Part shown: one piece after another, positions 44,272-53,690 of the stretch | Layout of the letters: each line of letters begins with the position of its first letter | Numbering within the stretch: the stretch's first letter is position 1 | Assembly (NCBI RefSeq): GCF_000518245.1 | Contig: NZ_KI912406.1 | Span: forward strand, 166,080-230,079 | From: Brachyspira alvinipulli ATCC 51933 | GTDB lineage: Bacteria > Spirochaetota > Brachyspiria > Brachyspirales > Brachyspiraceae | DNA length: 64,000 nucleotides | Direction: 5' to 3' | The notes under the pieces: generated by a model | Seen by the model: only the letters and a program-made list of their open reading frames with translations | Database searches by the model: none | Told to the model about the DNA's origin: nothing | Translations under genes and position numbers: made by a program

Positions 44272-45285
44272 TTAAAATCTTACTACATCTCTAGTAATTT
44301 CTTTTAAGCTGTGAACACCGCACATAGTCATAGCATCTTCAAGTTCAGCGCCTAATTGAGCAGCATAAGATTTAACTCCTTCTTCTCCTCCGCCGTAAGC
44401 AGCTATTACAAAAGTTCTTGCAATAACAACTCCATCAGCACCTAAAGCAATAGCTTTTAATATATCAGCACCGCTTCTAATTCCTCCATCTACTAATATT
44501 TTAATTTTGCCTTTAACAGCATCAGCAATTTCAGGCAAAACTTCGGCAGTAGAAGGACATTGATCAAGTACACGTCCTCCATGATTTGATACTATTATTG
44601 CATCAGCTCCGGCTTCAACAGCTTTTTTAGCTCCTTTTACAGTCATTATACCTTTTACTATAAATGGTCTTTGGGCAATTTCTTTGATTTGTCTTAACTC
44701 ATCTACGGTTTTGCTTCCTGCTTTTGGGGTAAGATTTTTTAAGAAAGGAAGTCCTGCTCCATCAACGTCCATAGCTACAGCAAAAGCATTTGAATCTGCA
44801 ACTAATTTCATTTTTTCTTTTATAACATCTATATTCCAAGGCTTAATAGTAGGAACTCCTATTCCATTTTGTTTTTTTATCATAGTAGTTGCTGCAATCA
44901 TTACATTAGGATTGGTTCCATCTCCTGTGAAAGCTGCAATTCCTGCTTCATGACATGATTTTACTAATATATCATTGTATTCTTCTTCTGTATATTTATT
45001 TCCATAATGAAGTTGAACTGCACCTACAGGACCTGCAAATATAGGATATTTAAATTTTTTGCCGAATAACTCAAAAGAAGTATCTACATCTTCATTAGAA
45101 CATATTGTGTCCATATTGAGTCTTATTTCTCTCCATTTGTCATAATTTCTAATAGCAACATCTCCTATTCCTTTGGCGCCAGGACCAGGCATGCAATCTC
45201 TACAAACTCTTCCATTACAAATTGCACATGCTTTGCAGAAACCCATGCAGTCTTTTGCTACTTCTATAATTTCTTTATAAGTCAT
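44272..45285 (-). CDS. FMN-dependent alpha-hydroxy-acid oxidising protein with N-terminal Cys cluster
   Basis: TIM-barrel flavoprotein of the lactate oxidase/dehydrogenase (LldD) family, 337 aa. The C-terminal active-site signature SNHGGRVLDQ carries the catalytic His and Arg, and VDGGIRSGADILKAIALGA forms the phosphate-binding region. The N-terminus carries six cysteines at 13, 17, 20, 23, 28 and 31, an arrangement suggesting a metal or iron-sulfur site, as in a clostridial branch of this family. GGAGG precedes the start. The substrate may be lactate or another 2-hydroxy acid; no lactate permease or electron-transfer gene is adjacent. Confidence 0.85.
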   Translation of the reverse strand: MTYKEIIEVAKDCMGFCKACAICNGRVCRDCMPGPGAKGIGDVAIRNYDKWREIRLNMDTICSNEDVDTSFELFGKKFKYPIFAGPVGAVQLHYGNKYTEEEYNDILVKSCHEAGIAAFTGDGTNPNVMIAATTMIKKQNGIGVPTIKPWNIDVIKEKMKLVADSNAFAVAMDVDGAGLPFLKNLTPKAGSKTVDELRQIKEIAQRPFIVKGIMTVKGAKKAVEAGADAIIVSNHGGRVLDQCPSTAEVLPEIADAVKGKIKILVDGGIRSGADILKAIALGADGVVIARTFVIAAYGGGEEGVKSYAAQLGAELEDAMTMCGVHSLKEITRDVVRF

Positions 45286-45460
45286 AAAATTCCTCCGATA
45301 TAATTAAACGTATAATAATGCAAAACAATAATACTAAATATAAAAAATAAAACAAGTAAATTATTATTGTAAACAGTTAATAATAATTTTATATGGTGTT
45401 AAATTATTTTTGTATTATAATAATTTATGTAAAATTAATAAACTATGATAGGAATGAAAA

Positions 45461-47314
45461 ATGGCAAAAATATCTAATTATCTTCTTAGTAAACATATAG
45501 AAAAATGCAAAATATCATTAAAAGCTTTTGAAGAAAGAGAAATTCCAGATTTAAAAGATGATTTTAAAAAAGAAGCAGAAAAAGTTCTATATGAGGCAAA
45601 TAATTTTTTAAATAGCATTGATCCATTCAATTATTCTGATTTTGATGATTTTAACAGCAAGGCAGAAAATTTTAATGATGAATTAAACAGAATACTTGAA
45701 ACATTTTATATAAAAGAGCCTGACGAACTTTATACTTATAACAGGTTTATTGAGTATTTTCATTATGATAAAACTATGTTTAATGATGAAAATGATGAAA
45801 TTGATATTAATGATTTACATACTTTAGATGAATATTTCGATTGTAACACTAATGGAGTTGCTTTAAACAATATGGGATCATACCAATATGCTATAGATAA
45901 ATATAGTGAAGCTATAGATTTGATTGATTATTATGCATTAGCTTATTATAATAGGGGACTTTCTAGAAGTAATTTAGGATTTTTTAAGAAAGCTATAAAG
46001 GATTATGACAAAGCTATAGAATTAAGTAAAAATTATAAAGACGCCTATTATAATAGAGGAGTTGCTAAAAATCATGCTGGCTTACACAAAGAAGCTATGG
46101 AAGATTATGATAAGGTTATAGAGTTAGACAATAAAAATATAGATGCATATAATAATAGAGGAGTTTCCAAAAATTATTTACATCTTTTTGATGAGGCTAT
46201 GAAAGATTTTAATAAGATTTTAGAGTTAGAGCCTAATAATTATTGTGCTTATGGCAACAGAGGCAATTCTAAAAATGATTTGGGGCTTTATAAAGAAGCT
46301 ATTGAAGATTATGACAAAGCTATAGAAATTAATCCAAATTATTCAGATGCTTATTATAATAGAGGAAATTCAAAAAAAGAGTTAGGTTTATTTAAAGAAG
46401 CTATAGAAGATTATGATAATGCTATAAAATGGAAACCTAATGATATAAACGCTTATATGAATAGAGGAAATGCTAAATATGATTTAGAATTATATGAAGA
46501 AGCTATAAAAGATTATGAAAAAATTATAAAATTGGATCATAATTATGTAGATGCTTATTATAACAGAGCAAATGCAAAAAGAGAGCTGGGTTTATATAAG
46601 GAATCTATAAAAGATTATGATAAAGCTATATATTTGAATCCTAATTATAGTGATGCATATAATAATAGAGGGCTTGCTAAAAGCGATTTAGGAATGTATG
46701 AAGAAGCAATAAAAGATTATGAAGAATCTATAGATTTATGTGCGGATAATCCAGAAGCATATTATAATATAGGAAGTGCTAAATATGATTTGGATCTTTT
46801 AAAAGAATCCATTAAATATTATGATAAGGCTATAGAATTAAGACCAACTTACAGTGAGGCATATAATAACAGAGGACTTTCTAAAAATGATTTGGGACTT
46901 TATAAAGAAGCTATCAAAGATTATGATAAATCTATAGAGTTAAACCCTAATGACAGCAATACTTATAATAATAGAGGGCTTACTAAATATAAGTTAGGCT
47001 TGTATAAAGAAGCTATAAAAGACTATACTAAGGCTATAGAATTGACTCCTAATTATACAAATGCTTACGGAAACAGAGGAAGTGCTAAAGATGAATTAGG
47101 AGATTATAAAGAAGCTATAAAGGATTATGATAAGGCCATAGAATTAGAACCAAATACGGCTTATTTATATAATGATAGAGGCTGGGTTAAGAAAAATGCA
47201 GGACTATATAAAGAAGCTTTGAAAGATTATAAAAAAGCTTTAGAATTAGATCCTGATAATGAATATGCAAAGAGCAATATTGCAAATCTTAAAAAAGAAC
47301 ATGGCTTGAAATAA
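45461..47314 (+). CDS. TPR-repeat protein, 617 aa
   Basis: A cytoplasmic protein with a unique ~125-residue N-terminal region (charged, coiled-coil-like) followed by about 14 consecutive 34-residue tetratricopeptide repeats to the C-terminus (consensus AYYNRGxxKxxLGxYKEAIKDYDKAIELxPNxxD). No signal peptide is present. Repeats are similar at the DNA level, with a 102-bp period. The expected role is a protein-interaction scaffold; no partner can be named. A second TPR gene follows after 70 bp in the same direction. Confidence 0.9.
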   Translation: MAKISNYLLSKHIEKCKISLKAFEEREIPDLKDDFKKEAEKVLYEANNFLNSIDPFNYSDFDDFNSKAENFNDELNRILETFYIKEPDELYTYNRFIEYFHYDKTMFNDENDEIDINDLHTLDEYFDCNTNGVALNNMGSYQYAIDKYSEAIDLIDYYALAYYNRGLSRSNLGFFKKAIKDYDKAIELSKNYKDAYYNRGVAKNHAGLHKEAMEDYDKVIELDNKNIDAYNNRGVSKNYLHLFDEAMKDFNKILELEPNNYCAYGNRGNSKNDLGLYKEAIEDYDKAIEINPNYSDAYYNRGNSKKELGLFKEAIEDYDNAIKWKPNDINAYMNRGNAKYDLELYEEAIKDYEKIIKLDHNYVDAYYNRANAKRELGLYKESIKDYDKAIYLNPNYSDAYNNRGLAKSDLGMYEEAIKDYEESIDLCADNPEAYYNIGSAKYDLDLLKESIKYYDKAIELRPTYSEAYNNRGLSKNDLGLYKEAIKDYDKSIELNPNDSNTYNNRGLTKYKLGLYKEAIKDYTKAIELTPNYTNAYGNRGSAKDELGDYKEAIKDYDKAIELEPNTAYLYNDRGWVKKNAGLYKEALKDYKKALELDPDNEYAKSNIANLKKEHGLK

Positions 47315-47384
47315 AATGATAAAATTATAAAATTTATTTCAACTTTATCGAAATAAAAAGAGGTTATTTAATAGGAATTGTATT

Positions 47385-49838
47385 ATGAATGACAATATTA
47401 AAGAATTGCTGGATAAAGCCAAAGAAGCTTATGAAAATAAAGAGTATGAAAAGTCCATTGAATATATTGATAAGGTTATATTTTATAATGGCGATTCTTA
47501 TGATCTTTATCATAACAGAGGATTATCAAAATTAAATTTGGGATTATATGAAGAAGCTATAAAAGATTTTGAGAGAGCTATTGAATTGGGTGATGACGGC
47601 GAAACTGTATATTATGATAGAGGATTAGCAAAATTATATTTAACTTTATATGAAGAAGCTATAGAAGATTTTAATAGAGTTTTGCAAATAAATAATAATG
47701 ATATTGATGCCTGTACTAATATAGCATTATGTTACTTTTACATGAAAAGGTATAAAGAAGCTATAAATATTTATGATGAAGTAATAGCAGATTTTCCTGA
47801 TAATATTCATTCTTATAATAATAGAGGATTATGTAAGTTTTATTTATCTCAATTTGAAGAAGCTATAAAAGATTTTAATAAAGTTATAGAATTAGATAAA
47901 AATGATGCAGTAAGTTTTGCATATAACTATATTGGTTTATGTAAATATAATTTGAATGAATTTGATGAAGCTTTAAAATGCTATGAGAAGTCTATAGAGA
48001 TAAACCCTAATCTTATTAATGCATATCATAATATTGCTTTGATAAAACATTCTGCTGGATTTGACGATGAAGCTTTATCTTATTTAAATAAGGCTTTAGA
48101 AATAGAGCCTGATAATTTTGAAACATATTTAAAAATATATTCTATAAAATTAGATTTAGAGCTATATGATGAAGCAAATCAATATTTAAATAAAGTTATA
48201 GAAATGTATCCTGATGACTGCTATATTTATGACAGAATAGGAAATATAAAAACTGATGCAGGATATATGGAAGAGGCTTTGGAATATTTCAAAAAAGTAT
48301 TAGAAATAAATCCTAATTTTATTGAAGCATATCATGATATTGCTTTTGCTTTACATAAATTGGATTTAAATAATGAGGCTTTGGAATATTTAGAAAAATC
48401 GTTGGAAATTTCTCCGAATAATTCGGATACCTACTTCAAAATATTTTTAGTAAAAAGAGCTTTAAATGATTATGACGAGGCTTTATCTTATTTAAATAAA
48501 ATACTTGAAATAAACCCTAATGATATTAATATTTATAATGAAATTGCTTTAGTAAAAATTGACTTAAAATTATATGATGAAGCTTTAAATTATTTGAATA
48601 AGGCTTTAGATATAGATAGTAATAATGCTGAAATATATAATACTATTGGTTCGGTATATCATAATAAAGAAAATTATGAAGAAGCTATTACATATTATAA
48701 TAAATCTTTAGAGTTAGATTCTTCTAGGGCTTTGTCTTATTATAATATTGGGTTAGCATATTATGAAATGCATGATTATGAAAACTCAATTCAATATTAT
48801 AATAAGGCATTGGAAATAAATCCTCAGTATGCATCTGTTTATATTAATTTAGGACTTATTAAACATAATTTAGGAAACTATCAAGAAGCTATTGACTATT
48901 ATAAAAAAGCATTAGAAATAAAGCCTGATTATGCATTAAGTTATTATAATATAGCACTTGCTGAGATGAGTTTAGAAGATTATGAAAAATCTTTGGAAGA
49001 TTTTAATAAAGCATTAGAATTAGGCTATGATGAGGATGATATTTATCTTAATATTGGACTTATATATTCAAGACAAACTATATATGATAAAGCTATAGAA
49101 TATTATAATAAAGTATTAGTAATAAAGCCTGATAAACTTAGTGCTTATTATAATATTGCTTTTTGTTTATCTAATATGAATAAATATGAAGAAGCTTTAC
49201 AAATATATGATAAAGTTATGAATATGTATCCTGATAATTTTGATGTTTATTATGAAAGAGGATACACTAAATACAGAGCATTAAAATATGATGAAGCAAT
49301 AAAAGATTTTGATATTATTATAAATAAAAAGCCTGATCATTGCAGTGCTTATTATTATAGAGGCTGTTCTAAAAAGTATTTAAAGAATTATGATGAAGCT
49401 ATAAATGATTTGAATAAAGCTATAGAATATGATCCGAATAATCCTAACTACTATAGTGAAAGAGCTTCATGTTATGATTATTTAAATAAATATAGAGAGA
49501 GTATTGAAAATTATGATAAAGCTATTGAATTAAATGATAATGATTGGTTTTTATATATTTTAAGAGCTAAAGAGAAATTCTTCTTATCAAAAGAAACTAA
49601 TTCAGAAAATAAAACAAATGATAAGAAATCCTTTTTTAATAAAATTATATCAAAAATAGCTTCATCAAAAAATTATACTGATTTAGAAAAGTCAGCATTA
49701 AATGATTTGGAAAAATCTTATAAGTTAGCTTTGGAAGATGAATTTTATCTTATGGTATTTAAAGATATTATAAAAGAAGAATTTACCAATATAGATTTAG
49801 CATTTGAATTTTGTAAAGATAAGAATATTACTTTATAA
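47385..49838 (+). CDS. TPR-repeat protein, 817 aa
   Basis: Built almost entirely of TPR motifs: about 21 repeats from residue 1 to ~735, with consensus close to that of the preceding gene (YNNRGLCKFYLSQFEEAIKDF and so on), then an ~80-residue C-terminal region (Lys/Ser-rich linker and an acidic helix ending FEFCKDKNITL). No signal peptide is present. It probably shares transcription with the 617-aa TPR protein and may have arisen from it by duplication and repeat expansion. There is no terminator after it before the prophage border region. Confidence 0.9.
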   Translation: MNDNIKELLDKAKEAYENKEYEKSIEYIDKVIFYNGDSYDLYHNRGLSKLNLGLYEEAIKDFERAIELGDDGETVYYDRGLAKLYLTLYEEAIEDFNRVLQINNNDIDACTNIALCYFYMKRYKEAINIYDEVIADFPDNIHSYNNRGLCKFYLSQFEEAIKDFNKVIELDKNDAVSFAYNYIGLCKYNLNEFDEALKCYEKSIEINPNLINAYHNIALIKHSAGFDDEALSYLNKALEIEPDNFETYLKIYSIKLDLELYDEANQYLNKVIEMYPDDCYIYDRIGNIKTDAGYMEEALEYFKKVLEINPNFIEAYHDIAFALHKLDLNNEALEYLEKSLEISPNNSDTYFKIFLVKRALNDYDEALSYLNKILEINPNDINIYNEIALVKIDLKLYDEALNYLNKALDIDSNNAEIYNTIGSVYHNKENYEEAITYYNKSLELDSSRALSYYNIGLAYYEMHDYENSIQYYNKALEINPQYASVYINLGLIKHNLGNYQEAIDYYKKALEIKPDYALSYYNIALAEMSLEDYEKSLEDFNKALELGYDEDDIYLNIGLIYSRQTIYDKAIEYYNKVLVIKPDKLSAYYNIAFCLSNMNKYEEALQIYDKVMNMYPDNFDVYYERGYTKYRALKYDEAIKDFDIIINKKPDHCSAYYYRGCSKKYLKNYDEAINDLNKAIEYDPNNPNYYSERASCYDYLNKYRESIENYDKAIELNDNDWFLYILRAKEKFFLSKETNSENKTNDKKSFFNKIISKIASSKNYTDLEKSALNDLEKSYKLALEDEFYLMVFKDIIKEEFTNIDLAFEFCKDKNITL

Positions 49839-49970
49839 AATATAATATTAGCAGCTGTTTTATTTTTTGTTTTAATTTTGGAAAAATGACAATAAGAAAT
49901 TAACAAATTTAAAAAGTTTTAGTATATACATAAACAAATATATTTTGTAAAAAATTATTTTATTATTTGT

Positions 49971-50100
49971 GGGGACTAGCCCAACCGCTCTGCGTACTTC
50001 GTAACACCCCCAGTTCTTTTACCGAGTAGGTACCTTTCGGTATTGGTATAAAAGAACTTATATCCTCAACAGGCTCGGATACGCTTCGCGAAGAACTGCA
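49971..50100. repeat. G+C-rich structured island, probable dispersed repeat
   Basis: About 130 bp with a G+C content near half, far above the surroundings. It contains a hairpin with outer arms AGTTCTTTTA/TAAAAGAACT (50012-50021 with 50048-50057) and an inner TACCGA/TCGGTA pair, and the palindrome CTTCGCGAAG near 50083-50092. No frame across it is gene-like. I suspect a repeat found elsewhere in the genome, but only one full copy is in this window. Confidence 0.5.
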
Positions 50101-50179
50101 TTTTTAGTATAAATTTAGGATATATCCTATTATTTAATAAGTATTTTTAAAATATAAAGTTCTGGCAATTGCGTTTTTG

Positions 50180-50206
50180 CAACTTTTTTGTGCGGCAAAA
50201 AAGTTG
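50180..50206. repeat. 11-bp perfect inverted repeat with 5-nt loop
   Basis: CAACTTTTTTG (50180-50190) pairs with CAAAAAAGTTG (50196-50206). It lies just past the stop of the doubtful 79-aa frame on the minus strand. No T run follows on either strand, so it is not a standard terminator. Confidence 0.6.
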
Positions 50207-50212
50207 ATAATT

Positions 50213-50452
50213 CTATATAAGTGCATCAGTTGACAAACTTAAAAGTTTAACGAATTTTTTAAAATCTATAAGAAAGCGGTACAAGGCTTTATTTTTATTG
50301 ACAAGCAAAATACAAGCAGGAAAGAAACTATTTGAGAGATAGTTTTTCACACTTGTACCGCATTTCGAGCTTATTAAGTTAAAAGAACTGTTATTTTTCT
50401 TCTGAGCATACAACTCTTCAGAAGATAGTATTATACTTCTATCATCTTTCAT
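50213..50452 (-). CDS. Doubtful small hypothetical protein, 79 aa
   Basis: A 79-codon frame with a good AAAGGA ribosome site 7 nt before its ATG. The sequence (SSEELYAQKKNNSSFNLISSKCGTS and a later FFPACILLVNKNKALYRFLIDF) matches nothing I know and has an odd mixture of hydrophobic and basic residues. It may be a real small gene, a gene remnant or part of a repeat. Confidence 0.3.
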   Translation of the reverse strand: MKDDRSIILSSEELYAQKKNNSSFNLISSKCGTSVKNYLSNSFFPACILLVNKNKALYRFLIDFKKFVKLLSLSTDALI

Positions 50453-50624
50453 ATTCTCTTTCCTTTAATGCTGCAAAAGTTTCTCAGGCTTTTGTTTTGA
50501 TAGCATTTTATAATTTTGCTTGTCAATTACTAATATACACAAAATAATTTTAAAGTCAACAAAATACAAAAAATTTTTAAAACTAATTTTTTAATAAAAT
50601 AAATTTGAGTAAAAAAGTAGTAGT

Positions 50625-50674
50625 GGTAGTAGTAAAATTAATTGGCACATTTCTTGCAGTTAACTACTACTACC
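50625..50674. repeat. Inverted repeat of GTAGTAGT type
   Basis: GGTAGTAGTA (50625-50634) and TACTACTACC (50665-50674) are perfect inverse copies 30 bp apart, inside longer trinucleotide-rich arms. It may be a recombination or protein-binding site near the integrase. Confidence 0.5.
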
Positions 50675-50964
50675 TACTTTTAAACTTTCTTTTTGATTTA
50701 AAGATTTTAAAAATAAAAAAACTAGAAAACATAGTTATCTGGTATTTATAAAAAATCCGTGTTTTTGAAGTTTTTTAATCGGACATACATAAATCTATAT
50801 TAAACCTAAAAAAGCCACGAAAACAAGCCTCTACGCTTCAAATAAAGCCATTCAAATCAAAAATCAAAACTCAATTTTTGATGATGTTATCGCAATAGCA
50901 TAAATTAAAAATTAAAATAGCTCCTAATAGAAAAAACTCAGTAAATAAAATCATAATTTTTTAT

Positions 50965-51096
50965 AGTAAAGTGTACAAAGCGTGCATGTTTATTTTGTGC
51001 ATCTTACCAGTAAAGTGTACAAAGCGTGCATGTTCATTTTGTGCATCTTACCAGTAAAGTGTACAAAGCGTGCATGTTCATTTCGTGCATCTTATT
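50965..51096. repeat. Three tandem 44-bp direct repeats next to the integrase gene
   Basis: Units 50965-51008, 51009-51052 and 51053-51096 are contiguous and nearly identical: units 1 and 2 differ at one base, and unit 3 differs in three. Each contains two GTGCAT motifs (in GCGTGCATG and GTGCATCTT) and the core GTACAAAGCG. They lie 112 bp downstream of the recombinase stop and fit arm-type integrase-binding sites or iterons. Confidence 0.92.
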
Positions 51097-51208
51097 AAAA
51101 AATCAGCAAATCAATTATAAAAAGTTAAATCAAAAAGTTTTGATTATTCAGAACTATAGTATTTATAAATACCATATTACAGTATAGTATTAGAGTATAG
51201 TTCAGTTA

Positions 51209-52354
51209 TTAATTTTTTATACTCAGTTTATCAATTCTGTTATTAAGCTCATTCATTTTTAGAACTATTGTATTAAGCGTATTTGTTATATTTTCCTGAA
51301 AGTCATTTTTTGTATTTTTGATTTCATTATCTATATTTATTTTTTCTGTATTTACTTTATTAAATGGGTGATTACTCATTGCATTTTTTATCATATTCAT
51401 AAGCACATAAATATATCTGCTTGTTGTTGTGTTAATATTTGAATGTCCCATCATCTTGCTTATTAAATAAGTTTCTGTTCCGCATTCTGCCATATCAGTT
51501 GCAAACCCACGCCTAAAAGAATGGCATGTAATTTTTATTTTATTTCTTTTTGATATTACTCTCATAATCATAGTTATAGTTTCTATTGCTAAATCATGGC
51601 CATTGTTTTTAATAAAAAGATTATTCTGTTCTTTAATTTTATTTTTTCTTAATATCTCATCACGCTCTGCTATATAATCAATTAATACATCTTTAATCAT
51701 ATCAGAAAAAACAACTATGCGAGGTTTACTTCCTTTTGTTTTATAAATAGTTATAGTTTTGTTTTCAAGATTAATATTTCTAATATCTATGCCTGCAATT
51801 TCTTTTCTGCGAATGCCTGTGTTTGACATTAAAAGCAGCATTGCAATATTTCTTTTATTTGTAAAACTGTCTTTTGAAGTTCTTTCTATTTTTTTTATAA
51901 TATCTAAAGTTTGATTTGCTTTTACTACTAACTGCTCTTTAATTATTGGCTTTGGCCTTTTTATATCATCAAAAGTATCTATCAATATTTTAGCCTCTAT
52001 TATTTTTTTCTTATGCAAAAACTTCAGATAGCTTTTAACAACATTTATTCTGCAGTTGATAATATCAGATGATAACTTAATTTCTGTTTGATATGATATA
52101 TATTTTTCTAATAATTCTTTATTTATATTTTGGTATAAAACTTCAGTACTGCAAATATAGATATAATCTTTTTCAGAGAAAATAGAATAATCATTATCTT
52201 GTTTAATTATGAACTTAAAAAAATATATAATATTATTTTTGTATGTTTTTACAGTTGATGAACTTTTATCTATAGAAAGATAATCAGCAAATTGAATAAT
52301 AAAATTGACATCTTTGGAATAATCATAAAGATTATATTTTTCAGCATTAAGCAT
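51209..52354 (-). CDS. Tyrosine recombinase / phage integrase
   Basis: Site-specific recombinase, 381 aa. The N-terminal SAM-like core-binding domain spans residues ~15-115. The catalytic domain carries Arg182 (NTGIRRKEIAG), Lys207 (YKTKGSKPR), His278 and Arg281 (CHSFRRGFATDM), His304 (MMGHSNINTT) and nucleophile Tyr314 (TSRYIYV), so all six catalytic residues are present. An extra ~60-residue acidic/helical C-terminus follows. The start is preceded by GGAG 9 nt upstream, within a long inverted repeat. Its position next to three direct repeats and at the edge of phage genes makes it the likely integrase, though XerC/D-like chromosomal recombinases look similar. Confidence 0.92.
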   Translation of the reverse strand: MLNAEKYNLYDYSKDVNFIIQFADYLSIDKSSSTVKTYKNNIIYFFKFIIKQDNDYSIFSEKDYIYICSTEVLYQNINKELLEKYISYQTEIKLSSDIINCRINVVKSYLKFLHKKKIIEAKILIDTFDDIKRPKPIIKEQLVVKANQTLDIIKKIERTSKDSFTNKRNIAMLLLMSNTGIRRKEIAGIDIRNINLENKTITIYKTKGSKPRIVVFSDMIKDVLIDYIAERDEILRKNKIKEQNNLFIKNNGHDLAIETITMIMRVISKRNKIKITCHSFRRGFATDMAECGTETYLISKMMGHSNINTTTSRYIYVLMNMIKNAMSNHPFNKVNTEKINIDNEIKNTKNDFQENITNTLNTIVLKMNELNNRIDKLSIKN

Positions 52355-52359
52355 AAAAA

Positions 52360-52438
52360 AACAACTCCATTTTTATTCGGCATTCGCCCGCCGTAGGCGA
52401 AAAAATTTGCTTGACTTTTGAAAAAGAATAGAGTTGTT
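52360..52438. promoter_or_regulatory. Long inverted repeat in the integrase leader, covering its ribosome site
   Basis: Arms 52360-52371 and 52427-52438 pair over 12 bp with one mismatch. An inner TTCGCC/GGCGAA hairpin lies at 52383-52401 (containing CGCCGTAGGCG). In the integrase mRNA the second arm includes the GGAG ribosome site and is followed by a T run just before the ATG, so it could act as a terminator-like or translation-blocking switch. Confidence 0.5.
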
Positions 52439-52479
52439 TTCTTAGATATAAATAATTATCGGTTTAACAAAATAATAAT

Positions 52480-53466
52480 TTATCTATTATTAAAAATATC
52501 TAATATTTCTTTACTCCCTATATCTTCTGCTGTTCTATAAGGAGTTATACCATATTGATGTTTTGCATAAATATCTGCACCATAATTAACTAATTCAATT
52601 ATTATATTTAAATCTTTTTCATTAAAAATGTCATATCTTAATTCGTACTGCAATATAGCTACCATTAGAGGAGTATTTCCATTTTTATCTCTAATCTCTA
52701 TATCTGCCCCCAGTTCTAATAGTTTTTTGGTAAGTTTGATATCATTATCATGTATGGACTTTATTAATAAGGTATCACCATTTTTATCTTTGGCATCTAT
52801 ATTTGCTCCAATTTTTACTAATGCTTCAAGTTTTTTAAGATATAAATCAGTTGAAAAAGGAATATCTAATAATGCCGTATTTCCTTTATTATTCCTTATT
52901 TCTAATTCAGCTCCAGAGGCTACCAATTGTTCTACAACATTATATCCTACAGTAAATAATGCTGTATTTCCATCATTATCTTTTGCATTTACATCAATTC
53001 CTAGTTTTATTAATTCAGCTGCTATATATTTATCTTGTGTATAAAATAATATAGTTTTTCCTTCTTCTATTATATTTATGTCAGCATTATTATTTATAAG
53101 TTCTTTTACAATATTAAGATTTGTTAATGAACTAGCTAAAACTATTGGTACAGTAACTATATTATAAATTGATTCGCCATCAATTCCTTGATACCGAATA
53201 GTATTTGTAACTGATTTATTAACATCAGCACCTCTTTTTATAAGTTCCTTTACTATCTCTGTATTTGATATCATTATTGCATATATCAACGGTGTATATG
53301 CCTGATTAATAACACTATTAGTAATTATAGTATTAACATCAGTATTATTTTTTATTATTTTTTCTAAAATAATAAGACTTTCTTTATCTCTTGATTTTAA
53401 TAAATTATAATTTTGTGCAAATAAATTAAAACTTAAAATGAATAATATTAATAATATTTTTTTCAT
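52480..53466 (-). CDS. Secreted ankyrin-repeat protein
   Basis: A 328-aa protein with a signal peptide (MKKILLILFILSFNLFA, no lipobox) followed by eight or nine ankyrin repeats, most clearly NTEIVKELIKRGADVN, LNIVKELINNNADIN, DIKLTKKLLELGADIEIRDKNGNTPL. It is predicted to be periplasmic or exported. AGGAT precedes the start. It sits between the integrase and the RHH module, so it may be prophage cargo, yet the genus carries many chromosomal ankyrin genes. Its composition is like the host genes. Confidence 0.85.
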   Translation of the reverse strand: MKKILLILFILSFNLFAQNYNLLKSRDKESLIILEKIIKNNTDVNTIITNSVINQAYTPLIYAIMISNTEIVKELIKRGADVNKSVTNTIRYQGIDGESIYNIVTVPIVLASSLTNLNIVKELINNNADINIIEEGKTILFYTQDKYIAAELIKLGIDVNAKDNDGNTALFTVGYNVVEQLVASGAELEIRNNKGNTALLDIPFSTDLYLKKLEALVKIGANIDAKDKNGDTLLIKSIHDNDIKLTKKLLELGADIEIRDKNGNTPLMVAILQYELRYDIFNEKDLNIIIELVNYGADIYAKHQYGITPYRTAEDIGSKEILDIFNNR

Positions 53467-53690
53467 AATATATATCCTATTATTTTTATTTAATCATTCT
53501 ATAAAAATGAAACAAAAAATCAACAATAAAAAAGGTTAATAAGGGTTATATTTTTTATTTATAGTATAAAGTTTTTATTAAAAAGAAATTTGCTGATTAT
53601 AATTTTTTTTAAAAAATCATAAGAACTGATTAATATTTCATTATATTTCTTTTTAATAGTATACATAAAATAAATTTTAAGGAGTGCAGT

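Larger units (their letters stand above)
49839..51208. other. 1.37-kb gene-poor border region between the TPR genes and the tyrosine recombinase
   Basis: No convincing gene apart from a doubtful 79-aa frame at 50213-50452. The region instead holds a structured G+C-rich island (49971-50100), an 11-bp hairpin (50180-50206), a GTAGTAGT-type inverted repeat (50625-50674) and three 44-bp direct repeats (50965-51096). These features and the neighbouring recombinase make it a likely integration border. Confidence 0.6.

Noticed and set aside
50180..50206. Intrinsic terminator
   Set aside because: The 11-bp hairpin has no T run on either strand after the stem.
50965..51096. CRISPR array
   Set aside because: The three 44-bp repeats are directly contiguous with no spacers and no cas genes are near.
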